The position numbers and the translations under genes are program-made. Under the pieces are notes generated by a model. The model was not told where the DNA came from. It saw nothing but the letters and a program-made list of their open reading frames with translations, and searched no databases. This document shows positions 28,540 to 37,127 of a stretch of 64,000 nt of DNA, one piece after another (within the stretch, counting starts at the first letter, position 1; the number at the start of each line of letters is the position of its first letter). Origin of the DNA: Streptomyces sp. HNM0575 (GTDB lineage: Bacteria; Actinomycetota; Actinomycetes; Streptomycetales; Streptomycetaceae); NCBI RefSeq assembly GCF_012726265.1, contig NZ_JAASAG010000003.1, positions 422,522 through 486,521 of the forward strand, in the 5' to 3' direction.

Positions 28540-29562
28540 ATGAACGGCGTGAGCAGTACGAGCAGCGGGGGCCGCCGCGACGGCACCGACGACGGGTACG
28601 AGGGCGAGCGCGGAGACGGCCACGGAGACGGCCACGGAGGAGGAAACGGGGCCGGTGCGGCCCGCGACGGGCACGTGCGCCACGTCGCCGAGGAGGAGCC
28701 GGAGCCCCAACCGCCGCCTCCCGGCGGCATGCTGTGGGACCTCGCGGGCGAGGCGCGGATGCTGCTGACGCTCCCGGCCGCCCTGACGATGCAGGTCGCG
28801 CATCCCGCCGTCGGCGCGGGCGTCGACGAGTACTCGGTCTTCCGCACCGACCCGTGGGGCCGTGCCGTGCGCTCGCTTGAGAGCGTGCAGCTGTGGGTGT
28901 ACGGCGGCGCGGACGCGGCGCGTGAAGGACGGCGGCTGCGGCGCCTGCACCGGGTGATCCAGGGGGTCGACGCGCACGGCCGCGGATACCACGCCCTGGC
29001 CCCCGCCAACTACGCCTGGGTGCACGCCACGGGCTTCCCCGTCTACCGGCACGCGCAGCGCTATCTCGGCCGCCGCCCCTACACCGGTGCCGAGGAGCGG
29101 CGGCTGTACGCGGAGTGGCTTCAGGTGGGCAGGATCCTCGGACTGCGGGACCGGGACATGCCGCAGACGCTGGAGGAGTTCTGGCCGTACTACCGGCGGG
29201 TGCTGTACGAGGAGCTGGAGCGGACCGTCGTCGTCGACGAACTGATCGCACCCGGGGCCGAGGTGCCCCCGCCGGACCGCGGTCCCCGGTACGTGCGCGC
29301 GCCCCTGCGGCTGCTGTGGCCCGTGCTGCGGCCCGCGTTCACACGCTTCCGGCGCTTCGTCACCATCGGGTTCATGCCGCCCGACGCCCGTGAAGCCATC
29401 GGCCTGCCCTGGACGCGGCGGCAGGAGCGGCGCCTCGTACGTCTGAGTCGGGTGGCGCGCGCCGTGGTGCCGAGACTGCCGGAGCGGCTGCGGTATCTGC
29501 CCATCGCGTACGAGGCCCGCAGGCGGTACGGGCAGGAGCGGTTGCGACGTACGCGGGGCTGA
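28540..29562 (+). CDS. MpaB/DUF2236-family oxygenase-like protein
   Basis: An MpaB/rubber-oxygenase (DUF2236) family protein of 340 aa. The start is chosen by GGGAG just before the ATG at 28540. A disordered Gly/Asp/His-rich N-terminus (about 1-60) precedes the all-helical domain. Blocks visible are GGMLWDLAGEARMLLTLPAALTMQVAHPAVGAGV, HRVIQG, YAWVHATGF and the late RRFVTIGFMPPDAREAIGL. Family members with known function cleave carbon-carbon double bonds using b-type haem (latex-clearing protein) or oxidise lipid-like substrates (MpaB). The conserved His in QVAHPAVG and WVHATG are candidate haem or metal ligands. Substrate unknown; no operon partner. Confidence 0.8.
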   Translation: MNGVSSTSSGGRRDGTDDGYEGERGDGHGDGHGGGNGAGAARDGHVRHVAEEEPEPQPPPPGGMLWDLAGEARMLLTLPAALTMQVAHPAVGAGVDEYSVFRTDPWGRAVRSLESVQLWVYGGADAAREGRRLRRLHRVIQGVDAHGRGYHALAPANYAWVHATGFPVYRHAQRYLGRRPYTGAEERRLYAEWLQVGRILGLRDRDMPQTLEEFWPYYRRVLYEELERTVVVDELIAPGAEVPPPDRGPRYVRAPLRLLWPVLRPAFTRFRRFVTIGFMPPDAREAIGLPWTRRQERRLVRLSRVARAVVPRLPERLRYLPIAYEARRRYGQERLRRTRG

Positions 29563-29767
29563 CGGCCGCGGGCCAGCAGGAGGGGCGTACCGCCGGAGCC
29601 GGACGCCGTACCGCCGTACCCGCCGTGGCAGCGGCGGGCGTGCCCGCAACGCGGCGGGATGCGGGTGAATTCGCCGCCGCCCCGGCACCGGAGGCGGCGT
29701 GGCGGGAGCGGCCGGGACGGGCTGTCTCGGCACAGTGACCGGCACCGAGTCCCGACAAGGAGCAGCC

Positions 29768-30553
29768 ATGCCCGAGGTAACTGAGAGGTACGAGCCCGGC
29801 GTCCCGTGCTGGGTCGATCTGATGGTCCCCGACCAGCAGGCGGCCCTCGACTTCTATAAGGATCTCTTCGGCTGGCAGGGCGAGATCGGACCGCCGGAGA
29901 GCGGCGGATACTCGGTCTGCACCCTGCACGACAAGCCCGTCGCGGGCGTGATGGCCACGATGGCCGGCGAGGGGGAGGCCGCGCCGCCGCCGGCGTGGAC
30001 GATGTATCTGGCGACGGACGACGTCGACGCCGCCGCGCATCGCGTCACCCAGAACGGCGGCACGATGATCGTGGAGCCCGTGGACGTGATGGACCTGGGA
30101 CGGATGGCGGTCGCCGAGGATCCCACGGGCGCGGTGTTCGGCCTGTGGCAGGCGAAGGACTTCAAGGGCTCGCAGATCGTCAGCGAGCACGGTGCCGTCG
30201 TGTGGAGCGAGTTGAACACCTCCGGCCTGGACGAGGCCAAGTCCTTCTACCGCAACCTCGGCATCGAGACCACGCCCATGGAGGGCGCGCCCGGCTACAA
30301 CGGGCTCGCCGTGGGCGGCCGTACGGTCGGCGGCATGCAGGGCCTGGAGAACTCGCCCCCCGGGACGCCCTCGCACTGGATCACGTACTTCGCCATCGAC
30401 GACACCGACAGCGCGGTCGACGCGCTGATCAGGAGGGACGGCTCGGTGCTTGTGCCGCCGTACGACATGATGGCGGGCCGGATGGCGGTCGTTCAGGATC
30501 CGCAGGGGGCCGTCTTCGCGCTCATCAAGCCCGTGCCGATGCAGAACGCCTGA
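29768..30553 (+). CDS. Two-domain VOC (glyoxalase/bleomycin-resistance fold) protein
   Basis: Two tandem vicinal-oxygen-chelate modules (about 10-122 and 135-255; 261 aa). Each begins with a WVDL/WSEL strand, has a DFYKDLFGW / SFYRNLGIE helix and ends with a GRMAVAEDPTGAVFGLWQ / GRMAVVQDPQGAVFALIK strand. This tandem arrangement is common in streptomycete proteins of unknown role; some bind hydrophobic ligands or metals. Metal ligands are not obvious here, since few conserved His are seen. AAGGAG lies before the ATG. Confidence 0.85.
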   Translation: MPEVTERYEPGVPCWVDLMVPDQQAALDFYKDLFGWQGEIGPPESGGYSVCTLHDKPVAGVMATMAGEGEAAPPPAWTMYLATDDVDAAAHRVTQNGGTMIVEPVDVMDLGRMAVAEDPTGAVFGLWQAKDFKGSQIVSEHGAVVWSELNTSGLDEAKSFYRNLGIETTPMEGAPGYNGLAVGGRTVGGMQGLENSPPGTPSHWITYFAIDDTDSAVDALIRRDGSVLVPPYDMMAGRMAVVQDPQGAVFALIKPVPMQNA

Positions 30554-30607
30554 CCGCCTCGGACCCCGGAAACCGGGGACGGCCCAGGGACGGGGACGGG
30601 GGACGCA

Positions 30608-30658
30608 GAACGCGGTACGGGCCCGGAGCGGAATCCGCTCCGGGCCCGTACCGCGTTC
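30608..30658. terminator. Very long perfect hairpin between convergent genes
   Basis: Two 25-base arms (30608-30632 and 30634-30658) are perfectly complementary around a single A. The region lies between the convergent VOC and M1 peptidase genes. It should terminate transcription in both directions and may also form a cruciform. There is no U-tract. Confidence 0.8.
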
Positions 30659-30723
30659 GTGCGCTGCACGCGCCGCGAGCACGGAGAGCCGCACCGGTCG
30701 GCCGACGGCCCCGGTGCCGCCGC

Positions 30724-32226
30724 TCAGCGCCGGTGTGCGTGGTGCAGGGTCTGGATCTCCTTCCAGGACTCCGGGCGCTTGTGCACGCTGCCGGCCGCGC
30801 CGTTCCGCTCGCCGCCGAGCGCAGCCTTCGAGGGCTTGGAGGTCTTGCGCAGCCAGGTGTCGAAGAGCGAGGAGAGGGGCTTGCCGGAGATCTTCTCCGC
30901 GTACTTCTCGAAGTCCCGCACGTGGGCGTTGCCACCGCGGTACTTCGCGGGCCAGCTCTTGAGGATCTTGAAGAAGTCCTTGTCGCCGACCTTGTTCCGC
31001 AGGGCCTGGAGGGCCAGCGCGCCACGGTCGTAGACGGCGTCGTGGAACTGGTTCTTCGCGCCGGGGTCGGCCGGCTTGACCTTCCAGAACCCATCGTCCG
31101 CGGGGTGCGAGGAGTAGACCTCGTCGGCGAGCTCCTGCGCCGTGCCCTCGCCCTCCTTCTCCGACCACAGCCACGCGGCGTACGACGCGAAGCCTTCGTT
31201 CAGCCAGATGTCACGCCACTCGCGCACCGAGACGCTGTCCCCGTACCACTGGTGCGCCAGCTCGTGCACGACGACGGAGACGTTCGAGCCGTCCTCGAAG
31301 AAGGCGGGGCTGTAGAAGGGCCGTGTCTGTGTCTCCAGCGCGAAGCCCGCTTCCACGTCGGGGACGTAGCCGCCGACCGACTCGAACGGGTACTTGCCGA
31401 AGACGCTCTGGAGCCAGTCGATGACCTCGGCCGTGCGCTCCACGCTCGCGCGCGCGGCGCCGTCCTTCTCGCCGAGGCTCTTGCTGTACGCGTTGAAGAC
31501 GGGGATGCCGCTGTCGGTACGGCCCTTGGTGACGTCGAACTTCCCGACTGCCAGCGTCGCGAGGTAGGTGGCCTGCGGCTGGCGGGAACGCCATGAGTCG
31601 CGGACCCAGCCGTTCGCCGCGGGGTCGTGCGCGAGCTGGTCGCCGTTGCTGACCGTCTTGTAGCCCTTGGGCACGGTGACGCTGATGTCGTACGTCGCCT
31701 TGTCGCTGGGGTGGTCGTTGCTCGGGAACCACCACCACGCCGACTCCGGCTCGTTGGCCGCGACCGCTCCGTCGGGGGTGCGCTGCCAGGAGGTGAAGCC
31801 GTCCACCTCGACCTTGGAGGGGACGCCGGAGTAGCGCACCACCACGCTGAAGTGCGCGCCCTTCTTGAGGGGTTCGGCGGGTGTGACCTCCAGTTCGTGG
31901 GCCCCGGAGACGGCGGTCTTCGCCTTGCGGCCGTCGACCCGCACCTCCTTCACGTCGAGCGCGAAGTCGAGGTTGAAGCGGCTGAGGTCCTGCGTGGCCT
32001 TGGCCAGTACGGTGGCCGTGCCGTTCAACTCGTCCGTCTTCGGCTGGTACTTCAGCCCCAGGTCGTAGTGGGAGACGTCGTAGCCGCCGTTGCCGTAGTC
32101 CGGGTAGTAGGAGTCCCCGGCCCCCGGAGCGCCCGGCTCGGGGCCGGCACCGGCCGCCGACGCGGGGGCGGCAGTGAGCGCGAGGGCGGTCACCATCGCG
32201 CCCGTAACGATGAGTCTTTGACGCAC
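30724..32226 (-). CDS. Secreted M1-family zinc metallopeptidase
   Basis: An aminopeptidase-N-type secreted protease of 500 aa. The signal peptide (MRQRLIVTGAMVTALALTAAPASA) ends in an AxA site. A beta-rich M1 N-domain is followed by the catalytic domain with His321-Glu-Leu-Ala-His325 (HELAHQWYGD) and the third zinc ligand Glu344 18 residues later (WLNEGFASY). The GAMEN-like exopeptidase loop reads VEAGFALE, not a typical GAMEN. Exopeptidase specificity is therefore uncertain. GTG at 32226 has GGAGG only 4 bases upstream. The next genes on the strand are not clearly linked. Confidence 0.88.
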   Translation of the reverse strand: MRQRLIVTGAMVTALALTAAPASAAGAGPEPGAPGAGDSYYPDYGNGGYDVSHYDLGLKYQPKTDELNGTATVLAKATQDLSRFNLDFALDVKEVRVDGRKAKTAVSGAHELEVTPAEPLKKGAHFSVVVRYSGVPSKVEVDGFTSWQRTPDGAVAANEPESAWWWFPSNDHPSDKATYDISVTVPKGYKTVSNGDQLAHDPAANGWVRDSWRSRQPQATYLATLAVGKFDVTKGRTDSGIPVFNAYSKSLGEKDGAARASVERTAEVIDWLQSVFGKYPFESVGGYVPDVEAGFALETQTRPFYSPAFFEDGSNVSVVVHELAHQWYGDSVSVREWRDIWLNEGFASYAAWLWSEKEGEGTAQELADEVYSSHPADDGFWKVKPADPGAKNQFHDAVYDRGALALQALRNKVGDKDFFKILKSWPAKYRGGNAHVRDFEKYAEKISGKPLSSLFDTWLRKTSKPSKAALGGERNGAAGSVHKRPESWKEIQTLHHAHRR

Positions 32227-32384
32227 GAGTCCTCCAACTCCTTTGCGACAACGTCGAGATGCGTGATCGACGAGATGTGCGGTCGAGGTGAAGGGTATGT
32301 ACTCGGCCGGGCACCGGGATCGGATTGGTATGGATCTACATCCGAATGTCATACGCGCGGCATCCGGCGTCGTACGCGGGCTCG

Positions 32385-33299
32385 TCAGCCGAGCCCTTCG
32401 GCGTCCAGCAGCCGTACGGCCTCCAGCGCACACCCCCAGGAGACCGTGACCCCCGCGCCCCCGTGCCCGTAGTTGTGCACGCACAACGCGCCGCCCGGCA
32501 GCGTCTCCGCCTCCAGCCGCACCCGCGGACGGTACGGCCGCAGCCCCACCCGCACATCGAGGATCCGGGCCCCGGCGATCCCGGGGTGCACCCGGGCGCA
32601 GCGCTCCACGACGGCGCGGGTGACGGCCGGATCGGGCGTGGTGTCCTCCGCGCCGTCGTCGGCGGTGCCGCCGAGCAGCAGGCCGTACGGCTGCGGCAGT
32701 ACGTACGTGGTCTCGGCCGCGCCCTCCTCGGAGGAGAGGTACCACTCCTCGATGCCCGGGTTCTCCACGACCACCAACTGGCCCCGCACGGGCCGCATTC
32801 CGCTGTCCCCGGCGAGCTCGCGGGCGCCGAGCCCGGTGCAGTTGACCACCACCGGGGCCTCGGCCGCCGCCTCCGCGAGAGAGGCGGCCGAGCGCTCCTC
32901 GCAGCGGCCGCCCGCCGCCGCCAACCGGCCCCGCAGATAAGGGAGATAGGCCTGCATGTCCGCGATCGGGGTGCGCGGCGGCGAGCCGATCAGGGAAAGC
33001 CACTCCGGTGGCACCGTCCCTGACGCGGCGCCCTCCAGCCTGCCGCGCACCAGACGCACCCCGGTCTGCCGCGGCTGCTCGGAGAGCCATGCGAAGTGGC
33101 GGAACGAACGCACCGCCCACTCAAGCGCTTTCTCCTGCGGTTCGATGCGGTACGGCCAGCACAGTCCGCCGGAGATCCCCGATGCCGTCTCCCGGTCGGG
33201 ATCGCGGCTCCACACCCGTACGTCCTTGCCTCGCTCGGCGAGGAGCACGGCGGTCGTCAGCCCGCTCACCCCGCCGCCGACGACGATCACTTCATCCAT
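32385..33299 (-). CDS. FAD-dependent D-amino-acid oxidase-like protein
   Basis: This DAO-superfamily flavoprotein has 304 aa. The dinucleotide loop VIVVGGGVSGLTTAVLLAERG is at the N-terminus. VVVNCTGLGARELAGD lies in the middle. The C-terminal VGLRPYRPRVRLE and VHNYGHGGAGVTVSWG match the D-amino-acid oxidase signature (substrate-binding Arg and the FAD-contacting GHGG). It would oxidise D-amino acids to 2-keto acids, releasing ammonia and hydrogen peroxide. No signal peptide is visible. Confidence 0.85.
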   Translation of the reverse strand: MDEVIVVGGGVSGLTTAVLLAERGKDVRVWSRDPDRETASGISGGLCWPYRIEPQEKALEWAVRSFRHFAWLSEQPRQTGVRLVRGRLEGAASGTVPPEWLSLIGSPPRTPIADMQAYLPYLRGRLAAAGGRCEERSAASLAEAAAEAPVVVNCTGLGARELAGDSGMRPVRGQLVVVENPGIEEWYLSSEEGAAETTYVLPQPYGLLLGGTADDGAEDTTPDPAVTRAVVERCARVHPGIAGARILDVRVGLRPYRPRVRLEAETLPGGALCVHNYGHGGAGVTVSWGCALEAVRLLDAEGLG

Positions 33300-33459
33300 G
33301 GAGCGACGTTAGCGCGGCGCTCCCGGCGGGCAGCGTCCAGCGGGAAGGGATACCTCGCGGGACGCCTGTGCACACTCACCGGCCGCAAAACACTCACGTC
33401 CTGCACATTCCTGCGAGGAACCCTTACTCGCCGCACATGCAGCGGGCAGAATCCAGGCC

Positions 33460-36400
33460 ATGTCCCGTGCAGCCGCCACCGAACTCCTCGACATCCTCGA
33501 GCCGCTCGCGTACCCGCAGCGCACCAGGCAGATCGCCGCACGCGCGCGAGCCGCCGACGGCGACGAGCTGACGGGGCTTCTGGAAGGCCTGGAGGAGTAC
33601 GGGATCTACGGCAGGAGAGTCGCCGTGATCGCCGCGTGCGCCGCGCAGGCCACCGTCTATCTCTCCGCCCGGCTCGCCCACCCCGACCCGTACATCCGCG
33701 GCCACGCCCAGCGCGCCGCCGCCGCGCGCTCCTCCGGAATCAGCGACGACGCGCTGTGGGTGGCGCTGCACGACGCCCCGTCGGCGGTCAGGGCCCAGCT
33801 CTCGCGCACCATCGTCCGCGGCGGGCGCACACAGCTCGCGGACGGACTCGTCGACGCCGTCCGCACCCGCTGGGGCGACGTGGAGGCCGCCCGGCTGCTG
33901 CCCGGATGCGGTGCGGAGACCGTGGCCCGGCTGCTGCCCGCTCTCTTCCACGCGGTCACGGCCTGGGGTTCGCTCGCGGCGCGGCACCCGGACGCCCTGC
34001 TCGCCGAGGCGGGACGGCAGTTGGAGGACCTGCCGCACGTGCTGCGCGAGCAGTGGTGGCGCCAGTACGGTGCGGGCGTCGCGCGGACCGCGGGCGACCG
34101 GCCGCGGCGCGTACTGGACCTGCTGGAGCAGTACCGCGAAGCGGGCCTGCTGGCACCGGAGTTCAGACACCGTCTCGGTCCGCTCGCCGCCGCCGACGCG
34201 GGCCGCGCCCTGCGGCTGCTGCTGCGTCCCGCACAGGTCGGCCCGCTTCGCGAACAGGGCCTGCCCGCACCGGTGTTGAGGCGTCTGGTCGATGCCGGAC
34301 CGCCGGAGCTCGAGGACCTGGGACGGGTGTGCAGCGCGCATCCGGCGCGCTTCGCGGAGCTGCTGCACGCACTGCCGCCCGGGCGGCGCGCGGAGTTCTA
34401 CGACGCGGTGACCGACGCCGAGGAACGCGCACACGGGGCCCTCCACGAGGACGTGCTCGAAGCACTCCCGCACAGCCGCCGCGAGGAGGAGGCGCGGCGG
34501 GTGGCACAGCAGGCGCGCGCACGCGGAGCGCACTGGTCCGGCGTGCTGGAGGCGCTGGCACACCTGCCCGACGAGTCCGCGTACGCGGAGATCACCGCCG
34601 CCACGCGGCGCCCCTCGGCCGAGGACCGGGCGTGCGCCTGGCCCCCGCTGGTCCGCCAGGCCGCGTACACAGCGGAGCGGCACGGCGGCAACACCACGGT
34701 CATGACGGCCCTCGTCGCCGACATGGCGCGGCTGCGCGACGAGCACGAGTCCGTACGGGCCGCGGCCCTCGGCGCACTCGCGGACGTGCCGGCGCGGCTC
34801 TTCGACGACGACGCGGTCGACCACCTCGACCGCGTGGCGGGCGACACGGTACGGGCCTCCGGTTCCACCCACGACAGCCGCGGCGCGCTCGGGCGGCTGG
34901 CCCGCTCGGTGCTGCGCGAACACGTCGTCGGCGGCCGGCAGGGCCTCACCGGCTGGGCGCTGCGCACCATCGTGCGCCTGTCAGGCAACACCGACGGCGC
35001 CGACCTCGGACGGCTCGACCGCAGACTGCCGCACGGCCAGGAGCACGCCGTACACGAGGCGTTGCGCTACTGGCTGGAGGCCGGCGCCGAGAACGACGAC
35101 CACGGGCTGACGTTCGCGCTCGCGCGTGCCGTCGGCAGGCGTGCCGTCGGAATGCCGGAGTTGCAGCAACTGCTGTGGCAGGCCGTGCAGTTCGGCACCG
35201 AGCCGACCGCACGCACCGCCGTCGACCTGTGGCTGGAGAACCCGGCGACGCGGGACGAGCGGGCCGAGCGGGTGCTCGCGGTGGACGGCTCCGCGGCGCT
35301 GCTGCCCAGCGTCTCGCGGACGATCACGATGCGGCGCACCGATCTGCTCGACCCCGTACTGGACGCCACTCCGCCCTACGGCCGCTTCCTCAGCGAGGAC
35401 AGCCGCAGGCCCCAGCCGCCCGTCGGACCGTGGACCGCGCGCTGGCTGCCCCGCCAGCAGCGCGCCGCCGCGAAGCTGCTGGCGCAGGAGGCCGACGACG
35501 ACGGCAACGCGATGGACGTGCGGCGCGCGGCCCTGCGGCAGCTGGCGGAGATCCCCGGAGAGGGCGCGCGGGAACTGCGGCTGTGGGCGAACGACCCCGT
35601 CGAGGCCGAATCCGAGCTCGCGGACACGGCGCTGGCCGCGACGGTGCGGACCGAACGGCCCGAAGAGGCACTGGCGTTGCTGCTGGAGCACGCCCGCGAC
35701 GGGCGCGCCCGCGTGGCCGTCCCGGCGCTGGCCCGTGCGTTCCGCTACACCGATCCGTGGCGGCTTTCGGACGTGCTGCACCGCCTGCTGCTGCCCGGGA
35801 CGCCGGGCAAGCAGGGGACCCAGGGCAGGGCGGGTGAGCCGTCCGGCGCCGGGGGATCCTCCGGGGCGGCGGAACCGCAGGAGACCGCGGGCGACGCCGC
35901 CCGGTCGGCACCGGCCGAGTCGGGTCCGGCCGAGTCGGCACCGGCGGAGTCGGTCCCGGCGGATCCGGCCGAGTCGGTCCCGGCGGAGTCGGCACCCGGA
36001 GAACCCTCCGCGGACGAGAGCACGGCCGCCTCCGCGACGCTCACCATGCGCAGGGCGGCGGTACGGCTGGCCGCCGGCTGCCTCCCGCTCGCCGAGGCCG
36101 CCGAACTCCTGCTGAACGTCTACTCGTTCCCGAACCAGCACCCGGACGTCAAGGCGGCCTGCGTCGTGTGCGCACCCCGCCTGCTGGACGACGACCGCGC
36201 GTGGGAGATCGTCGAGTCCGCCGCGGAGGGAGTGCCCACGCTGCGCCACGCGCTGCTGCGCGTACGCCCCCTCGCGCTGCCCGAGCGGCACAGGGAGCGG
36301 TACGCGCGGCTGGTCACCGGCCTGTGCCACAACGACGACCGCGGCATCACCGAGGCCGTCTACTGCGCGCTGCCCGACTGGGCGCTGTGGGCACCGGACG

Positions 36401-37095
36401 CACCGGCCGTGCTCTCCTCGGCCGTCACCGACCTCGGCAACCGCGGCACGTGGCGGCAGGCCGCCGAGGGCCTCGTCGAACTGGTCATCACCCTCCCCGG
36501 CACCTGCCGCACCCTCGAACAGGTGCTGTCCGGGCTCATCGCCGCGGACTCCGCGCCCGACACCCCCGACGCGAGCGCGGACCGCGACCGCCCGGCGCGG
36601 CGGCGGGTCGAGTACATCGCGCTCACCCTCGGCGAGCAGGCCCGACGGCGGCCTCTCGCCCGCCGCCACGCGGGCCGTACCGGCGTACTCCTCGCCGGAT
36701 ACGAGGAGTTCGTGCCGGTCGCCGCCCGGCTGCTCTGCTCCGCGGTGACCCTGGAGAACGACGCGGAGACCCTCGGCCGCCAGATGCGCGGCATCGCGGG
36801 CCTGCACACGGACCGGCCGGGCCTGGCCTGGCGCACGGCCGGAGAGCTGCGCCGCTCGCTTCCCGCGGTCCACCGCCCCGCCGAGACACGGGAGCGCGTG
36901 CTGCCCGTGGCTCGCGAACTCGCCGACGAGGGCGGTACGGCGACGGGACTGCTGGCCGTGACGCTGGCCGCGGCGGTCAACCCGTCGGGCGGCTGGCCGG
37001 AGCCGTGGCGCGAACTACTGCGCGCCGTACGCCGCCACGAGCAGCCCGACGTACGGGCCGCGGCACTGGACCTGGCGACGGACGCGGGCGAGTGA
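33460..37095 (+). CDS. Very large alpha-helical repeat (HEAT-like) protein
   Basis: A cytoplasmic protein of 1,211 aa with no recognised enzyme motif. It is made of leucine/alanine-rich helix pairs every 35-45 residues (for example LLDILEPLAYPQRTRQI, VRAAALGALADVPARLF, RRAALRQLAEIPGEG, PDVRAAALDLATD). This is typical of HEAT-type solenoids that serve as protein-binding scaffolds. A flexible linker (about 795-865) of Ala-Glu-Ser-(Ala/Val)-Pro repeats divides it into an N-terminal part of about 790 residues and a C-terminal part of about 345. No signal peptide or membrane segment is present. Coding quality is high over its whole length. I do not recognise a named family; function unknown. Confidence 0.8.
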   Translation: MSRAAATELLDILEPLAYPQRTRQIAARARAADGDELTGLLEGLEEYGIYGRRVAVIAACAAQATVYLSARLAHPDPYIRGHAQRAAAARSSGISDDALWVALHDAPSAVRAQLSRTIVRGGRTQLADGLVDAVRTRWGDVEAARLLPGCGAETVARLLPALFHAVTAWGSLAARHPDALLAEAGRQLEDLPHVLREQWWRQYGAGVARTAGDRPRRVLDLLEQYREAGLLAPEFRHRLGPLAAADAGRALRLLLRPAQVGPLREQGLPAPVLRRLVDAGPPELEDLGRVCSAHPARFAELLHALPPGRRAEFYDAVTDAEERAHGALHEDVLEALPHSRREEEARRVAQQARARGAHWSGVLEALAHLPDESAYAEITAATRRPSAEDRACAWPPLVRQAAYTAERHGGNTTVMTALVADMARLRDEHESVRAAALGALADVPARLFDDDAVDHLDRVAGDTVRASGSTHDSRGALGRLARSVLREHVVGGRQGLTGWALRTIVRLSGNTDGADLGRLDRRLPHGQEHAVHEALRYWLEAGAENDDHGLTFALARAVGRRAVGMPELQQLLWQAVQFGTEPTARTAVDLWLENPATRDERAERVLAVDGSAALLPSVSRTITMRRTDLLDPVLDATPPYGRFLSEDSRRPQPPVGPWTARWLPRQQRAAAKLLAQEADDDGNAMDVRRAALRQLAEIPGEGARELRLWANDPVEAESELADTALAATVRTERPEEALALLLEHARDGRARVAVPALARAFRYTDPWRLSDVLHRLLLPGTPGKQGTQGRAGEPSGAGGSSGAAEPQETAGDAARSAPAESGPAESAPAESVPADPAESVPAESAPGEPSADESTAASATLTMRRAAVRLAAGCLPLAEAAELLLNVYSFPNQHPDVKAACVVCAPRLLDDDRAWEIVESAAEGVPTLRHALLRVRPLALPERHRERYARLVTGLCHNDDRGITEAVYCALPDWALWAPDAPAVLSSAVTDLGNRGTWRQAAEGLVELVITLPGTCRTLEQVLSGLIAADSAPDTPDASADRDRPARRRVEYIALTLGEQARRRPLARRHAGRTGVLLAGYEEFVPVAARLLCSAVTLENDAETLGRQMRGIAGLHTDRPGLAWRTAGELRRSLPAVHRPAETRERVLPVARELADEGGTATGLLAVTLAAAVNPSGGWPEPWRELLRAVRRHEQPDVRAAALDLATDAGE
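35910..36008 (+). repeat. 15-bp in-frame repeat, AESxP linker in the solenoid protein
   Basis: About six 15-bp units of the form GCCGAGTCGGCACCG encode AESGP, AESAP, AESVP, AESVP and AESAP with one DPAES insert. It separates two helical-repeat halves and probably forms an extended flexible linker. Confidence 0.8.
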
Positions 37096-37096
37096 C

Positions 37097-37120
37097 GGGG
37101 CGGGCCGGCCGGCCCGCCCC
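37097..37120. terminator. 24-bp perfect palindrome between convergent genes
   Basis: GGGGCGGGCCGG is followed directly by its complement, a 24-base perfect palindrome in the 32-base gap between the solenoid gene and tex. Probably a bidirectional terminator. Confidence 0.6.
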
Positions 37121-37127
37121 CGCCCGC

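Noticed and set aside
33096..35837. 913-residue open frame on the plus strand
   Set aside because: Out-of-frame shadow of the solenoid gene with Arg/Pro-rich composition and no domain.
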